64,000 nt of DNA from Hyphomicrobiales bacterium. Lineage in GTDB: Bacteria > Pseudomonadota > Alphaproteobacteria > Rhizobiales > Rhizobiaceae. The notes under the pieces are model-generated. The model saw only the letters and a list, made by a program, of their open reading frames with translations, made no database searches and was not told the origin of the DNA. The position numbers and the translations under genes were made by a program. This document shows positions 8,027 to 17,219 of the stretch, one piece after another. The stretch lies in the NCBI GenBank assembly GCA_900472295.1, contig UCIA01000004.1:182001-246000 (forward strand), in the 5' to 3' direction. The first letter of the stretch is position 1. Each line of letters begins with the position of its first letter.

Positions 8027-9661
8027 ATGGGCGACGAGACGACAAGCACTCTGTTCGGCCGCGCCGGGCATTGGGCGATTGCTTTGACGCAACGGAAAAG
8101 CGTCACAGGAACCGACGATGAAGCGTCGTTCGGGGTGTGGTTTGCCGACGCACTTCGCGCGGCGACCGTGTTTCGAGGCGCAAAAATCTGGACAATCGAG
8201 GTCGAGCCCGGGGACGATCGCCACTGCGTGGCAATGTTGGTCAGGGGCGCGGGGCGCGGCACCATCCTCTTGACGGGGCACTACGACACGGTCTCGACAC
8301 GTGACTATGGTGAACTGGAAGATCTCGCGACCGAACCGGAACAGCTCACACGTGCCCTCGCCAAGAGCCTGAGCAAGGTTGAAACATCTGCCGCTCGACT
8401 TGCCAGAACGGATTTTGCCTCAGGAGAATTCCTCGCTGGCCGTGGCTTGCTCGACATGAAGGCCGGCCTCGCGGCGGGATTGGCCGTGTGCGCCGAGTTC
8501 GCCGAAAGTGCCGGACCGCTGGGCAATCTGCTCTTCGTCGCTGTGCCCGATGAGGAGAACAATTCGGCCGGGGCACGCAAGGCGGTCCAGATGTTGCCCG
8601 CGATAGAGCGAGACCACGATCTGAAGATTGTGGCCGCCATCAATCTCGACGCCATCGCCGATGACGGCGATGGCAGCAAGGGTCGCGTCATCGCAATGGG
8701 AACTGTCGGCAAATTGCTGCCGACCGTGTTTGTAGCCGGCGTTCCCGCCCATAGCGGTTTCCCGTTGAACGGGCTCAATGCAGCAACCGTTGCTGCCGCG
8801 ATAGCGGCTCGCGTTGAATGGTCACCGGACCTTACCGACGATTCCCAGTCGCAGTCGGGAACACCGCCAAGCCTTCTCAGCATCCGCGACGGCAAAGTCG
8901 GCTATGACGTGACAACACCCGCAACTGCGTTTGCCACGTTCAACGTGCTGAGCTATCGCCGAGCCCCGTCTGACGTGCTCGATCGTTTCGACAGGCTCTG
9001 CCTGGATGCTGCCAGCGATTATCTAGATCAACTCGACCAACGTCGCGGTTCGAGGCACAGCGAACACACTGCCCATAAAATCCCTTTGTACCGCTATGAG
9101 GCCCTGATGCAATCTCTCGAAGCGGAGGCGGTGTTGAACCTTGACGCGGTCAGTCGTTCCGTCGCTGGGGGCGACCTCCCCTTGCCCGAACAGTGTCGGG
9201 TCGTCACCGAAGAGGCATGGAGGCTGAGCCGGCTGCCAGGTCCGGCTATCATCACGGGATTTGGCTCGATCCCATATCTGGCCACGAACCTTTCAGACGG
9301 CCCGAACGCGGCCAGACTCAAGGCAATCGTCTCCAGCTTAGCGGCTGAATCAAACGCCCGATATAGCAGTGTCGTCAGCTGCACGGAGTATTTCGCCGGC
9401 ATTTCAGACATGAGCTTCTTTGGAGAAGTCGCCGCCTCCGGTCTCGACATCGTTGGCAACAACACGCCAATGTGGAAAGATGGCGTCCGGTGGCCCGAGG
9501 CGCATGGGCTTGCCAACATAGCCACCATCAACATTGGTCCATGGGGACGAGACTACCACACACCACTGGAGCGCTTGCACACGGGCTATGCCTTTAATGT
9601 CCTGCCGCAGTTGGTCGCTGACACATGCAGGGCGCTCCTTGGTTCGATAGACGATCCTTGA
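8027..9661 (+). CDS. M20-family metallopeptidase, RocB-like
   Basis: 544 residues. Metal-site motifs of the M20/ArgE clan are visible: 'LLTGHYDTVSTRDY' (His and Asp), 'GRGLLDMKAGLAAG' (bridging Asp), 'VAVPDEENNSAGA' (Glu pair) and a late 'GRDYHTPLERL' (His). The overall length and the 'TGFGSIPYLATNLSD' region resemble RocB, linked to arginine catabolism, rather than shorter ArgE/DapE enzymes. I chose the ATG after TTGGAG; the frame is open 26 codons further upstream without a binding site. Likely a cytosolic amidohydrolase; the substrate is not readable. Confidence 0.85.
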   Translation: MGDETTSTLFGRAGHWAIALTQRKSVTGTDDEASFGVWFADALRAATVFRGAKIWTIEVEPGDDRHCVAMLVRGAGRGTILLTGHYDTVSTRDYGELEDLATEPEQLTRALAKSLSKVETSAARLARTDFASGEFLAGRGLLDMKAGLAAGLAVCAEFAESAGPLGNLLFVAVPDEENNSAGARKAVQMLPAIERDHDLKIVAAINLDAIADDGDGSKGRVIAMGTVGKLLPTVFVAGVPAHSGFPLNGLNAATVAAAIAARVEWSPDLTDDSQSQSGTPPSLLSIRDGKVGYDVTTPATAFATFNVLSYRRAPSDVLDRFDRLCLDAASDYLDQLDQRRGSRHSEHTAHKIPLYRYEALMQSLEAEAVLNLDAVSRSVAGGDLPLPEQCRVVTEEAWRLSRLPGPAIITGFGSIPYLATNLSDGPNAARLKAIVSSLAAESNARYSSVVSCTEYFAGISDMSFFGEVAASGLDIVGNNTPMWKDGVRWPEAHGLANIATINIGPWGRDYHTPLERLHTGYAFNVLPQLVADTCRALLGSIDDP

Positions 9662-9739
9662 TGGACCGAGCACGAGTGATCATCCAGCGCCCCATAATCG
9701 AGGAGCAGACCTACACCTCGCCGAACTCGGCCTCGTTCC

Positions 9740-9859
9740 TCAACGTCGCTCATAGTCAACGGGTGGCGTAAGCAGGACTTCGGTCTCCTTGCGGCCGAAC
9801 TCCCTGCCTATCTGGAACGCCGCATAAATCGCCCCCAGGCGGATAAGGAATCTGAGCAT
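9740..9859 (-). CDS. 39-residue small protein
   Basis: A perfect AAGGAGAAACTC ribosome binding site precedes the ATG. The product begins with a hydrophobic, amphipathic helix ('MLRFLIRLGAIYAAFQIG') and ends in a charged tail with 'PPVDYERR'. It could sit at the membrane surface. I have an impression of similar tiny proteins in rhizobia but no name for them. Confidence 0.6.
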   Translation of the reverse strand: MLRFLIRLGAIYAAFQIGREFGRKETEVLLTPPVDYERR

Positions 9860-9987
9860 GAGTTTCTCCTTCGACTGTAGAAACCGCATGGGCGCATGAT
9901 TGTTCCAAGGTCCAATGATTGGTCCCGATGCGGCCAATGCAGGCGCCGTTCGTCGCAAGCGTTTTGCAATATACGACCATGCGCCCT

Positions 9988-10197
9988 CTAGGCCGCAGGA
10001 GAGCCCGTGAATGTGCTTATGAGATTCTCCTCGCGTGTGATTCCTGACTTGAACAACGTAACCAGGGTCGCTGCATGAGCTTCCCGTTCCTTTGCGGAGG
10101 CGCCATCCGGAAGGGTAGCTTCCAACACACGTTGGAGCATCTTTATGTCGATTGGCTTGAGGACCGCGACGCCCTTCGACTGCTGCTCGAATTTCAT
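9988..10197 (-). CDS. hypothetical protein, 69 aa, paralogue of the one at 38126
   Basis: Sequence 'MLQRVLEATLPDGASAKERE' then 'AATLVTLFKSGITREENLIS'. The 70-residue product at 38126-38338 has the same skeleton (leucine-rich helix, DG, acidic-Arg pair, G-x-T-x-E-x-x-L), so both belong to one small helical family. AGGA lies 7 bases before the ATG. It sits just downstream of the ligC 3' half and on the same strand, as its paralogue sits directly behind another ligase gene. Function unknown. Confidence 0.6.
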   Translation of the reverse strand: MKFEQQSKGVAVLKPIDIKMLQRVLEATLPDGASAKEREAHAATLVTLFKSGITREENLISTFTGSPAA

Positions 10198-10348
10198 ACT
10201 TCGTATCCTGGCTCAAATCACGTCCGGCAGGATAAATGCGGAGAAGGGCGGCTGGTTGCCTCGCCACAAAAAGATGATCTGCAGTTGGCTGTCAGTACCA
10301 ACACAATGGTAGGGTGGTTGGCTCATCAGGTTGGGCGGCCAGAGCAAT

Positions 10349-11193
10349 TCATGCCTTTAACATCTGTTCGAAAGTGCACTGCTTCGGGCTTTTGTCCGGA
10401 CGCCATCGCAAAAGTTTGGTGCCATGCCGAAATCGATCGCCGGTAACCTGATCGAAGCGGACTTCCACGACGAGTTCCGGATGAACGGGCTCCCACTGTC
10501 CGCTCCTTTCCGTGCTCCACCGGCTCGGGCCGCCCGGCGCTTTGCCAGTAAAGCCAGGGGGCGATCGCAGCGCTTCGAGTTGAAGGGTCAACCTTGGCCG
10601 GTCTTCCCGGACGATCGTCGATGTAAATCCCACGTGATTGAGTTTGCCCTGCTTGTCGTAGAGCCCAAGCAGCAAGGAGCCGACCTCGCGGGAGTTCGCC
10701 AGATAGCGGAACCCGCCGACCACACAATCAGCGGTGCGCAGGCGCTTGACCTTGACCATGGCGCGCTCGCCCGGTCGATATTCGTCGTTGAGCGGCTTGG
10801 CGACAACGCCGTCCGTTGAACCATGACCGGATTCGCTGAGCCACTGCGTTGCGGTCGCCAAATTCTTAGTACAGCGCGATAGTTCAAGCCCGCTGTCCGC
10901 TTCTGCCTTCACAAAGGCTTCCAGCGCCGCGCGTCGCGCGGACAGCGGTTGATCCATCAAACTGGCATCGGCACTGGCCAGCATGTCAAAGAGGATCAAC
11001 TTGGCTGGGGTCTCGGCGGACAGTTTCCGAATCCTGCTTTCCGCCGGGTGCAGTCGCATCTGCAGCGCGTCAAAAGAAGGCGCGCCATCGATATCGATGA
11101 CGATCTCTCCATCGACCACAAAAGCCTGCGCTCTCAAGTCACGCACCATCGCGACGACTTCGGGAAAATATCGGCCAAACTCCCCGGCGTTGA
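10349..11193 (-). pseudogene. ligC: ligC-type ATP-dependent DNA ligase, 3' half only
   Basis: The readable part starts 'GRYFPEVVAMVRDL', continues with the nucleotidyltransferase motifs 'FVVDGEIVIDIDG', 'LILFDMLA', 'STDGVVAKPLNDEYRPGER', 'MVKVKRLRTADCVVGGF', and ends in the OB-fold 'LVVEVRFDQVTGDRFRHG' and 'LRWRPDKSPKQCTFEQ'. That is a complete LigC C-terminal portion. The N-terminus with the catalytic lysine is absent here. It is found at 13866 on the opposite strand beyond ligD. The gene has been cut and turned around, and neither half can work alone. Confidence 0.9.
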
Positions 11194-11219
11194 GTCGCGC
11201 GTTGCGTGATCAGCCGGGG
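11182..11219. repeat. inverted repeat at the left rearrangement junction
   Basis: CCCCGGC and GCCGGGG form 7-base arms around a 24-base loop, exactly where ligC homology stops and the ligD leader begins. A matching but longer hairpin lies at the other junction (14018-14050). Confidence 0.5.
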
Positions 11220-11226
11220 CAGTTTC

Positions 11227-13869
11227 ATGACCAAGGGCGAGCTTTCCATTTATCGGGCCAAAAGGGATTTCACGAAGACCAAGGAACCGAGCGGCGAGAC
11301 GTTGATCGCGAAATCGGACCGGCTTCGGTTTGTGATCCAGAAACATGATGCCACCCGCCTGCACTATGATCTGCGTCTGGAGCTCGGCGGCGTGTTCAAA
11401 TCGTGGGCCGTGACCAAAGGCCCATCGCTGGATCCTCAAGACAAGCGTCTGGCGGTCGAGGTCGAGGACCATCCGCTGGACTATGGAGACTTCGAAGGCA
11501 CGATGCCCAAGGGCCAGTATGGTGGCGGTACCGTCCAGCTCTGGGATCGCGGCTATTGGGAGCCGGAAGGCGCCATGTCACCCGAACAGGCTCTGGAAAA
11601 AGGCGATCTGAAGTTCACGCTCGCCGGCAGGCGCCTGCACGGCAGCTTCGTCTTGGTGCGGATGAAGCATGACCGTAATGGTGGGAAGCGGACCAATTGG
11701 TTGCTGATCAAACATCGCGATAAATACGCGACAGATGGAGACGGCGACGCGGTGCTGGCGCAGGACCGATCCGTCGCCTCCGGACGCAGCATGGAAAAGA
11801 TTGCCGCAGGCAAGGGCGCCGGACCAAAGCCGTTCATGTTGCGAGGCTCCTCGGTCGCCGATGCAGATGCCGTGTGGGACAGCAATCGCGGCCATGCTGC
11901 CGACGAGCGTGCCGCCAAAGCGTCAACGCCGTCTCCACGGCCAAAGAGAGCCGCTCGTGCATCAGCAGCGACGATGCCGGACTTCATCGCCCCGCAACTC
12001 TGCGCGACGCTTTCCCGGCCGCCGGCAAGCACGAATTGGGTGCACGAAATCAAGTTCGATGGCTATCGCATCCAGATGCGTGTCGAAGATGGCGCCGTCA
12101 CGCTGAGGACTCGGAAGGGCCTGGACTGGACGGAGAAATTCGGCGCCATCGCAAAGGAGGCCGCCAGCGTTCCCGATGCCATCATCGACGGTGAGATCGT
12201 AGCGCTTGGCGAAAACGGTGCCCCCGACTTTGCCGCGATGCAAGCCGCGCTGTCGGAGCGCCGGACAAAGGATTTAATCTTCTTTGCCTTTGATCTGCTC
12301 TTTGCAAACGGCGTCGATCTGCGAAAGCTACCTCTCATTGAGCGCAAGCAACGCCTGAGCGATATGCTGGGCGAGGTCGGTCACGGGACTGAAAATCTCA
12401 TCCGCTATGTCGAGCACTTCACCAATAGCGGCGACGCCGTGCTGCAGTCCGCCTGTCGACTTGAGCTGGAGGGAATCATCTCGAAAAAGGCAGATGCAAC
12501 CTATGTGTCGGGAAGGACTGACACTTGGGCAAAATCGAAATGCCGTGCCGGGCATGAGGTTGTTATCGGCGGCTGGTCGACCACCAATGGCAAGTTTCGC
12601 TCGCTGCTGGTCGGCGTCAATCGGGGCGAGCATTTCGCCTATGTCGGCCGTGTGGGGACCGGCTACAGCGAGGCGAAGGTCAAGCTGCTGCTGCCGAAGC
12701 TGAAGGAGATGAAGGTCGCGAAGTCGCCGTTCACCGGCGATGGCGCACCAAAGAAGGATGCGACGGTTTTCTGGACGAAGCCGGAACTGGTTGCGGAAAT
12801 CGAGTTCGCTGGCTGGACCGGCGGCGGCAACATCAGACAGGCAGCCTTCAAGGGCCTGCGCGAAGACAAGCCGGCGAAAGAAGTTGAGACCGAGCGCCCG
12901 GCTGATCCTCAGGAGACCCAGCTTGCCGACCCTGCAAAGGTGACTGGCAGGGGAAAAAGCCCAGTCGTTATGGGAGTCATCATTTCCAAACCTGAAAAGC
13001 CGCTCTGGCCAACTGCGGGCGACGGCAAGCCTGTCACTAAGCTCGATCTTGCCGAATACTTCGAGGCGGTTGGCCCTTGGATGATCAAACATCTTAAAGG
13101 CCGCCCATGTTCGCTCGTACGCGCTCCAGATGGCTATGCCGGCGAGCAGTTCTTTCAGCGCCACGCCATGCCAGGCACATCCAATCTGCTTGAACTGGTG
13201 AAGGTCTTCGGCGACCACAAGCCATATCTGCAGATCGACCGCGTTGAGGGTTTAGCTGCGATCGCCCAGATAGGCGGCCTCGAGTTACATCCCTGGAATT
13301 GCCAGCCGGGCAATCCCGAAATACCCGGCCGACTTGTCTTCGACCTCGACCCTGGTCCGGAAGTGTCCTTTGCCGCGGTGGTTGCTGCGGCCAAGGAAAT
13401 GCGCGATCGCCTCGAAGACCTGGGCCTGGTGAGTTTTTGCAAGACCACAGGCGGCAAAGGCTTGCATGTCGTCACGCCTCTGGCCGGCCAGCGCAGCAAG
13501 ACCACATGGCCCGAGGCCAAGGCTTTTGCCAAGGCTGTCTGCATGCAGATGGCGGCAGAGCGCCCCGATCTCTACCTCGTCAACATGGCAAAGAAGCTAC
13601 GCACATCGCGGATCTTTCTCGATTACCTTAGAAACGATCGCATGGCGACGGCCGTTGCCCCTCTTTCTCCCCGCGCCAGGGAAGGCGCGACCGTGTCCAT
13701 GCCGCTGACATGGGGACAGGTGAAGGCGGATCTTGATCCGAAAAAATACACGGTCCGTACCGTGCCGGGTCTTCTGAAGAAGACAGTCGCCTGGGCTGAC
13801 TATGACGATGGCGAACGGTCGATCGCCACAGCCATCAAACGGCTTGGATCTGCAAAGCTCGCCGCATGA
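11227..13869 (+). CDS. ligD: DNA ligase D, multifunctional NHEJ ligase
   Basis: 880 residues in the order phosphoesterase, ligase, polymerase. The PE domain shows '[19 protein letters not shown]' and '[17 protein letters not shown]'. The ligase domain has the adenylation motif '[12 protein letters not shown]' with its Lys, '[14 protein letters not shown]' and '[17 protein letters not shown]'. The C-terminal primase-polymerase has '[17 protein letters not shown]' and '[17 protein letters not shown]'. It works with Ku to process and seal double-strand breaks. The start is set at the ATG of '[15 protein letters not shown]'; seven codons upstream are open but lack a start context. Its stop overlaps the ligC 5' fragment by ATGA, so ligD-ligC was an operon. 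Confidence 0.95.
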   Translation: MTKGELSIYRAKRDFTKTKEPSGETLIAKSDRLRFVIQKHDATRLHYDLRLELGGVFKSWAVTKGPSLDPQDKRLAVEVEDHPLDYGDFEGTMPKGQYGGGTVQLWDRGYWEPEGAMSPEQALEKGDLKFTLAGRRLHGSFVLVRMKHDRNGGKRTNWLLIKHRDKYATDGDGDAVLAQDRSVASGRSMEKIAAGKGAGPKPFMLRGSSVADADAVWDSNRGHAADERAAKASTPSPRPKRAARASAATMPDFIAPQLCATLSRPPASTNWVHEIKFDGYRIQMRVEDGAVTLRTRKGLDWTEKFGAIAKEAASVPDAIIDGEIVALGENGAPDFAAMQAALSERRTKDLIFFAFDLLFANGVDLRKLPLIERKQRLSDMLGEVGHGTENLIRYVEHFTNSGDAVLQSACRLELEGIISKKADATYVSGRTDTWAKSKCRAGHEVVIGGWSTTNGKFRSLLVGVNRGEHFAYVGRVGTGYSEAKVKLLLPKLKEMKVAKSPFTGDGAPKKDATVFWTKPELVAEIEFAGWTGGGNIRQAAFKGLREDKPAKEVETERPADPQETQLADPAKVTGRGKSPVVMGVIISKPEKPLWPTAGDGKPVTKLDLAEYFEAVGPWMIKHLKGRPCSLVRAPDGYAGEQFFQRHAMPGTSNLLELVKVFGDHKPYLQIDRVEGLAAIAQIGGLELHPWNCQPGNPEIPGRLVFDLDPGPEVSFAAVVAAAKEMRDRLEDLGLVSFCKTTGGKGLHVVTPLAGQRSKTTWPEAKAFAKAVCMQMAAERPDLYLVNMAKKLRTSRIFLDYLRNDRMATAVAPLSPRAREGATVSMPLTWGQVKADLDPKKYTVRTVPGLLKKTVAWADYDDGERSIATAIKRLGSAKLAA

Positions 13870-14054
13870 CAGCGAAGAGAGCAAAATCTTCCTTTGGCCT
13901 TCCGTTGGACACTGAGCCCATGGAGGCTAAGTCGGCGGATGCGCTGCCTGATGACAACGGCCAATGGCAATACGAACCCAAGTGGGACGGCTTTCGCTGC
14001 CTGGCGTTCAAAGCCGGCGACGAGGTGGCACCTGTGCTTGAACCTCGTCGCTAG
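13866..14054 (+). pseudogene. ligC: ligC-type DNA ligase, 5' fragment with catalytic lysine
   Basis: Reads '[19 protein letters not shown]', then 'ALPDDNGQWQYEPKWDGFRC' and 'LAFKAGDEV', the N-terminus of LigC including the adenylated Lys in 'EPKWDGF'. Homology stops abruptly after 'GDEV', and about ten unrelated codons lead to a stop. The missing remainder is at 10349-11193 in reverse orientation. The ATGA overlap with ligD is preserved. Confidence 0.85.
14018..14050. repeat. perfect 9-base inverted repeat at the right rearrangement junction
   Basis: CGACGAGGT and ACCTCGTCG flank a 15-base loop that itself contains GCAC/GTGC. It coincides with the end of ligC homology, so it could be a breakpoint hotspot or a product of the event. 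There is no U-run, so I do not call it a terminator. Confidence 0.55.
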
Positions 14055-14131
14055 GGCTTGATGACAACTTTGATGGAGCCGCATTTGTTGTCACGGAACG
14101 TCTTGTCGGCCTCCGGCCCCGGCTTGTGACA
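14051..14131 (-). pseudogene. possible 3' remnant of a zinc-dependent alcohol dehydrogenase
   Basis: One minus frame ends 'DKTFRDNKCGSIKVVIKP' before a stop. This resembles the C-terminus of FDHA-type zinc dehydrogenases. Only about 25 residues are recognisable, and the reading frame upstream is not convincing. Confidence 0.3.
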
Positions 14132-14235
14132 TTTGCCACTTCGACTTGGCGTCCGCACCGACGATCGCGGCCTGCCACCCACGGATTGTCAGGGCCCCCG
14201 GTGTTAAGCCGAGGGCTCTGTGGCAACCACCGTCG

Positions 14236-14712
14236 CTACTTAGTCGAGTTGATCGATGTAACCGCAAGGTTCGTCAGCTTGTTGTTGGTAGCCTTCTCCT
14301 CGTCAAGGATCTCGCTGAGCAGCTTGTGTGCCTCATCGTGTCCGAGTTCCTTTGCCCATTCCCGCAGAGACCCGTAACGGGAAATTTCGTAATGCTCGAC
14401 TGCTTGACAGGCCGCCAGCAGGCCTGCATCGAGGGCCGTCCCTGACGCTTCTTCCATGAGTCCGTCGGCTTCCTTGATGAGCCCCTCAATGGCGTCGCAC
14501 TTCTCGCCGGAGGCCTTCTTGCCGATCGACTTGAACACCTGCTCCAGCTTCTTGATTTGCCCTTTTGTCTCTGCGAGGTGATCCTCGGCCGCTTTCTTCA
14601 GCTTGGCGTCTTTCGCGGCCGCAGCCACTTTGGGCAGGGCCTTGGTAATCGCGTTCTCGGCGTAATACATGTCTTGGAGGGTATGTTCGAAAATATCGGC
14701 TAGCGTTTTCAT
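14236..14712 (-). CDS. DUF892 (YciE/YciF-type) ferritin-like protein
   Basis: 158 residues, four-helix bundle of the DUF892 family: 'LADIFEHTLQDMYYAENAI', 'AAEDHLAETKGQIKKLEQVF' and 'AACQAVEHYEISRYGSLREW', which supply the Glu/His iron-site residues. Homologues are general-stress proteins, often with catalases or GlsB-type proteins nearby, and such a gene lies just to the right. GGAGCATCACG precedes the ATG. The metal and enzymatic role are not established for the family. Confidence 0.9.
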   Translation of the reverse strand: MKTLADIFEHTLQDMYYAENAITKALPKVAAAAKDAKLKKAAEDHLAETKGQIKKLEQVFKSIGKKASGEKCDAIEGLIKEADGLMEEASGTALDAGLLAACQAVEHYEISRYGSLREWAKELGHDEAHKLLSEILDEEKATNNKLTNLAVTSINSTK

Positions 14713-14914
14713 CGTGATGCTCCATTTGCCCGGATTGGCTTCGGGAGAAAGTTAGGGCGAAGCGAATGGTTCCTTCAGCTAGCAGCTGAAGCCGAGTGAC
14801 CGAGATATCCGGTATCAGCGGGAAATACTGGAACACCCTATGTCCCGGAACTTTATCGGCGTTTGGCACGTTTTGCCGCTGAACCAATTGCGGTTCCAGG
14901 AAAAGGGGAAAAAT

Positions 14915-15166
14915 ATGGAAAATCCAGGCGTGGGTTGGATAGCAGCGATCGTCATCGGCGGTATCGCCGGATGGCTCGCCGAGATGTTCATGAAAAGCAA
15001 CATGGGCGTGCTTATGAACATCATTTTGGGCATCGTCGGCGCAATCGTCGCCAACGTCCTTCTCGGGCTGCTGGGCGTATCGTTGCCCGGCTGGCTCGGC
15101 TATCTTGTTGCCGGCTTCATCGGTGCGTGTATTTTGATTGCCGTGGCGCGAATGGTTAAGCGCTGA
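14915..15166 (+). CDS. GlsB/YeaQ/YmgE family membrane protein
   Basis: 83 residues, almost entirely membrane segments: 'WIAAIVIGGIAGWLAEMFM', 'NIILGIVGAIVANVLLGLLG' and 'YLVAGFIGACILIAVARM', with the Gly-rich pattern of the transglycosylase-associated protein family. AAAGGGG precedes the ATG. Commonly induced by stress; no enzymatic activity is proven. A hairpin terminator follows. Confidence 0.9.
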   Translation: MENPGVGWIAAIVIGGIAGWLAEMFMKSNMGVLMNIILGIVGAIVANVLLGLLGVSLPGWLGYLVAGFIGACILIAVARMVKR

Positions 15167-15202
15167 GCCACTATCGACCTTCACATCGTTGAATTTGGCT
15201 GA

Positions 15203-15241
15203 GGCGCGTGATCCTGGACCCAAGGATCACACGCCTTCTTT
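15203..15241 (+). terminator. intrinsic terminator of the GlsB-type gene
   Basis: GGCGCGTGATCCT pairs with AGGATCACACGCC (one mismatch) over a 7-base loop and is followed by TTCTTTC. It lies 36 bases after the stop codon. Confidence 0.7.
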
Positions 15242-15294
15242 CACAGCGGAAAATTAGCCATTATCGCAGGTCGCGTCGCCGGACCCTGTCGGCC

Positions 15295-15741
15295 TTACTT
15301 GAGGAGGTACCGGCGAAGCAGTCTGATGTTGCGATTGTTCGCCTTAAAATACACGTCGAAGATCGAGCCGAGAATTGGGACGCTTCCTACCACTGTATCA
15401 AGCAGCACATTACCGAGCATGCGGGCGACCAGGCCATTTCCAGCACCGCAGTTTCGGGCTCGCAGGACGATGTAAGCCGAGACAATGCCCGTCGCGGCAT
15501 CTCCGAGTACGGGCACGAGGCCGACGAGGGCATCAAGTCCAAAACGTATTGATGTACCCGGAATGCGCCAGCGGGAATCGAGCAGCGCAGCCAACAGATC
15601 CAATTCGGCTATCACGTTCGCGGTCTCAGCGCCGTGATCACCGAGCCCGCTAATCCGAGGACGCGGGCCTATGCGATCTAGGATGGCTCCCCGTTGGATA
15701 GCCGTCACCCTAGACATCGCTTTGGCCGCCCGAATTCGCAT
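15295..15741 (-). CDS. DUF4112 membrane protein
   Basis: About 148 residues. The family signature is 'FGLDALVGLVPVLGDAATG', followed by the hydrophobic 'IVSAYIVLRA' and 'DTVVGSVPILGSIFDVYFKA', and a basic tail 'NRNIRLLRRYLLK'. Two candidate starts lie inside the end of the upstream yidB-like gene: ATG 15741 (GGGA upstream) and ATG 15717. Either implies overlap and translational coupling. Function unknown; the family is common next to stress genes. Confidence 0.8.
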   Translation of the reverse strand: MRIRAAKAMSRVTAIQRGAILDRIGPRPRISGLGDHGAETANVIAELDLLAALLDSRWRIPGTSIRFGLDALVGLVPVLGDAATGIVSAYIVLRARNCGAGNGLVARMLGNVLLDTVVGSVPILGSIFDVYFKANNRNIRLLRRYLLK

Positions 15742-16204
15742 GCGTCCCGCGCGGTGGCACATCGTCGAGCAAGGTAGTTTCATCGGAGCTTTTCGTCGGC
15801 TCAGACGGCATTTTACCGCTTGGCGTCATCTGACTTACTGCCTCAGGCAAATCTCGCGTTATCCTGCTTATGAGTTCCTCGCGCGAAAGGCCTGTTTGCA
15901 TCGAGAGGGAAGTCAGGGTGTCATCGTCTATGGCCGCTTCCACCTCGCTTGGCTGGATCGGCTCGTTCGGCCCGGTGCCTACCCATGAATCGACCTTCGA
16001 TCCGGCGCCGGCCCCTCTAAATCGGTCGAGAATATCGCCAAGAGCGGTTCCCGAAACGCCTTTTGAGAGCTGATCCAGAATCCCGCCTTGCGGATCGTTT
16101 GCGCTACGATCACCCGCTCCGCGGATCATGTTACCGATCTTGTCGCGATTCTGGTATGCCAGGACGCCGAGCATCGCGATCGCCAATTTTCCCAGATTTG
16201 CCAT
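15710..16204 (-). CDS. YidB (DUF937) family protein
   Basis: 164 residues. The N-terminus 'MANLGKLAIAMLGVLAYQNR' and the central 'GGILDQLSKGVSGTALGDIL' are typical of rhizobial YidB-like proteins. The 'TLTSLSMQTGLSREELISRI' segment is the DUF937 core, ending in a disordered Ser/Thr-rich tail. A GGAGG ribosome binding site stands 5 bases before the ATG. It overlaps the start of the DUF4112 gene, forming an operon. Cellular role unknown. Confidence 0.85.
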   Translation of the reverse strand: MANLGKLAIAMLGVLAYQNRDKIGNMIRGAGDRSANDPQGGILDQLSKGVSGTALGDILDRFRGAGAGSKVDSWVGTGPNEPIQPSEVEAAIDDDTLTSLSMQTGLSREELISRITRDLPEAVSQMTPSGKMPSEPTKSSDETTLLDDVPPRGTHANSGGQSDV

Positions 16205-16520
16205 TGGTACCTCCACTGTTCAAAGGACAAGGGCTCAACATCACAAAAGTTCCGACGCGACGATCTAATCGAATAAGGGGTTTGCGTATCGACACAGACA
16301 AGGCGGTGCCCAAGCGGCTTGTTGTCGTTGGCCTGCCGGGCCGCTTCGGCCTCGGCGACGTCAATCGTGCAAGGCTCGTTGCCTGCCTGATCGCGCATGC
16401 GTACCAACCGACCGGTCAGATCGTCGTCGCCGGGTTGCAGATCGACCAGCAGGTCGATCGCTCAACGGGATCGCTTCGGCGCGAGCGGCCTCAAAGCTTG
16501 GCATCTCGGCAAGAGGAACC
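16205..16520. other. intergenic region, weak minus-strand coding signal
   Basis: A minus frame reads 'VAEAEAARQANDNKPLGHRL', a composition seen at C-termini of rhizobial proteins, but it has no convincing start and runs into yidB. It may be a gene remnant. No other signal. Confidence 0.3.
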
Positions 16521-16727
16521 TTGGCGAGCCTGGTCCCCATCGCGATATTCGAACGTGTAGCGCAGAAAGTAGCGGTTGGCGCCGCCGGCGGAGCGCTGCT
16601 CGTTGCTGTCATCGGCCAGTCGACCACGCCGCAGCGTCGCGGCGAGCAGTTGTGCCGCTATCAGGATCGCCGTGGACGGATCTACACTGCGCCATGCGAC
16701 GATCGCTACTACAACAACGATTATTGA
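16521..16727 (+). CDS. small Gly/Ala-rich protein with C-terminal Tyr-rich motif, 68 aa
   Basis: TTG start directly behind AAGAGGAACC. Residues 15-33 are a hydrophobic Gly/Ala stretch ('VAVGAAGGALLVAVIG'). The C-terminus 'CRYQDRRGRIYTAPCDDRYY' contains the 'YTAPC' pattern I associate with rhizobial glycine-zipper envelope proteins. It may be membrane-associated or secreted. The non-ATG start is chosen because no ATG exists in frame. Confidence 0.5.
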   Translation: MASLVPIAIFERVAQKVAVGAAGGALLVAVIGQSTTPQRRGEQLCRYQDRRGRIYTAPCDDRYYNNDY

Positions 16728-16831
16728 ACCTGAGGTCCGAAGGGCAGGCGTCCGCGCCCTCCCCTTCGACCGCCCTGTGCCTTTTCGCAAAAGGTTGAGT
16801 CTAGAGCCTGAGGGCTTTGATTTCGCTACAG

Positions 16832-17203
16832 CTATTGCAACAGCTGCTGGATGGTGGCGGCCACTTTTTCCGGCGAATATGGCTTTGGCAGAAAAACGCC
16901 GCCGGCGGGCAGCACGTTGCGGTCTGGCTGGTGCTTGCCTGAGGTAATTATGATCTTGACCGGCGGCCAACGATCTTGGACGGCGACAGAAAGCTTAAGA
17001 CCATCCATCGAGCCAGGCATGTCGATGTCGGTGAACAGCAGTGAGATTTCGGGATGAGTCTCCAGCAGACGGATGGCTTGGTCAGAACTGCTGGCCTCGA
17101 GCACAGCGAAACCTGCCACGCGCAGGTCATCGGCGATGGCAAACAGCAGGAAGGCCTCGTCTTCGACGACCAGCACGGTTGCAGGATTGTCGATCATGGA
17201 CAT
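16832..17203 (-). CDS. single-domain response regulator (CheY-like)
   Basis: 123 residues, one receiver domain: acidic pocket 'VLVVEDEAFLL', phospho-acceptor Asp in 'LLFTDIDMPGSMDGLKLS', Thr/Ser switch 'IIITSGKH' and the conserved Lys in 'FLPKPYSPEKV'. There is no output domain. It follows the HWE kinase gene after 16 bases, so the pair is an operon and this regulator is the likely phosphate acceptor. No good ribosome binding site is visible before the ATG, which suggests coupling. Confidence 0.9.
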   Translation of the reverse strand: MSMIDNPATVLVVEDEAFLLFAIADDLRVAGFAVLEASSSDQAIRLLETHPEISLLFTDIDMPGSMDGLKLSVAVQDRWPPVKIIITSGKHQPDRNVLPAGGVFLPKPYSPEKVAATIQQLLQ

Positions 17204-17219
17204 GGCAAATATCTAGTCG

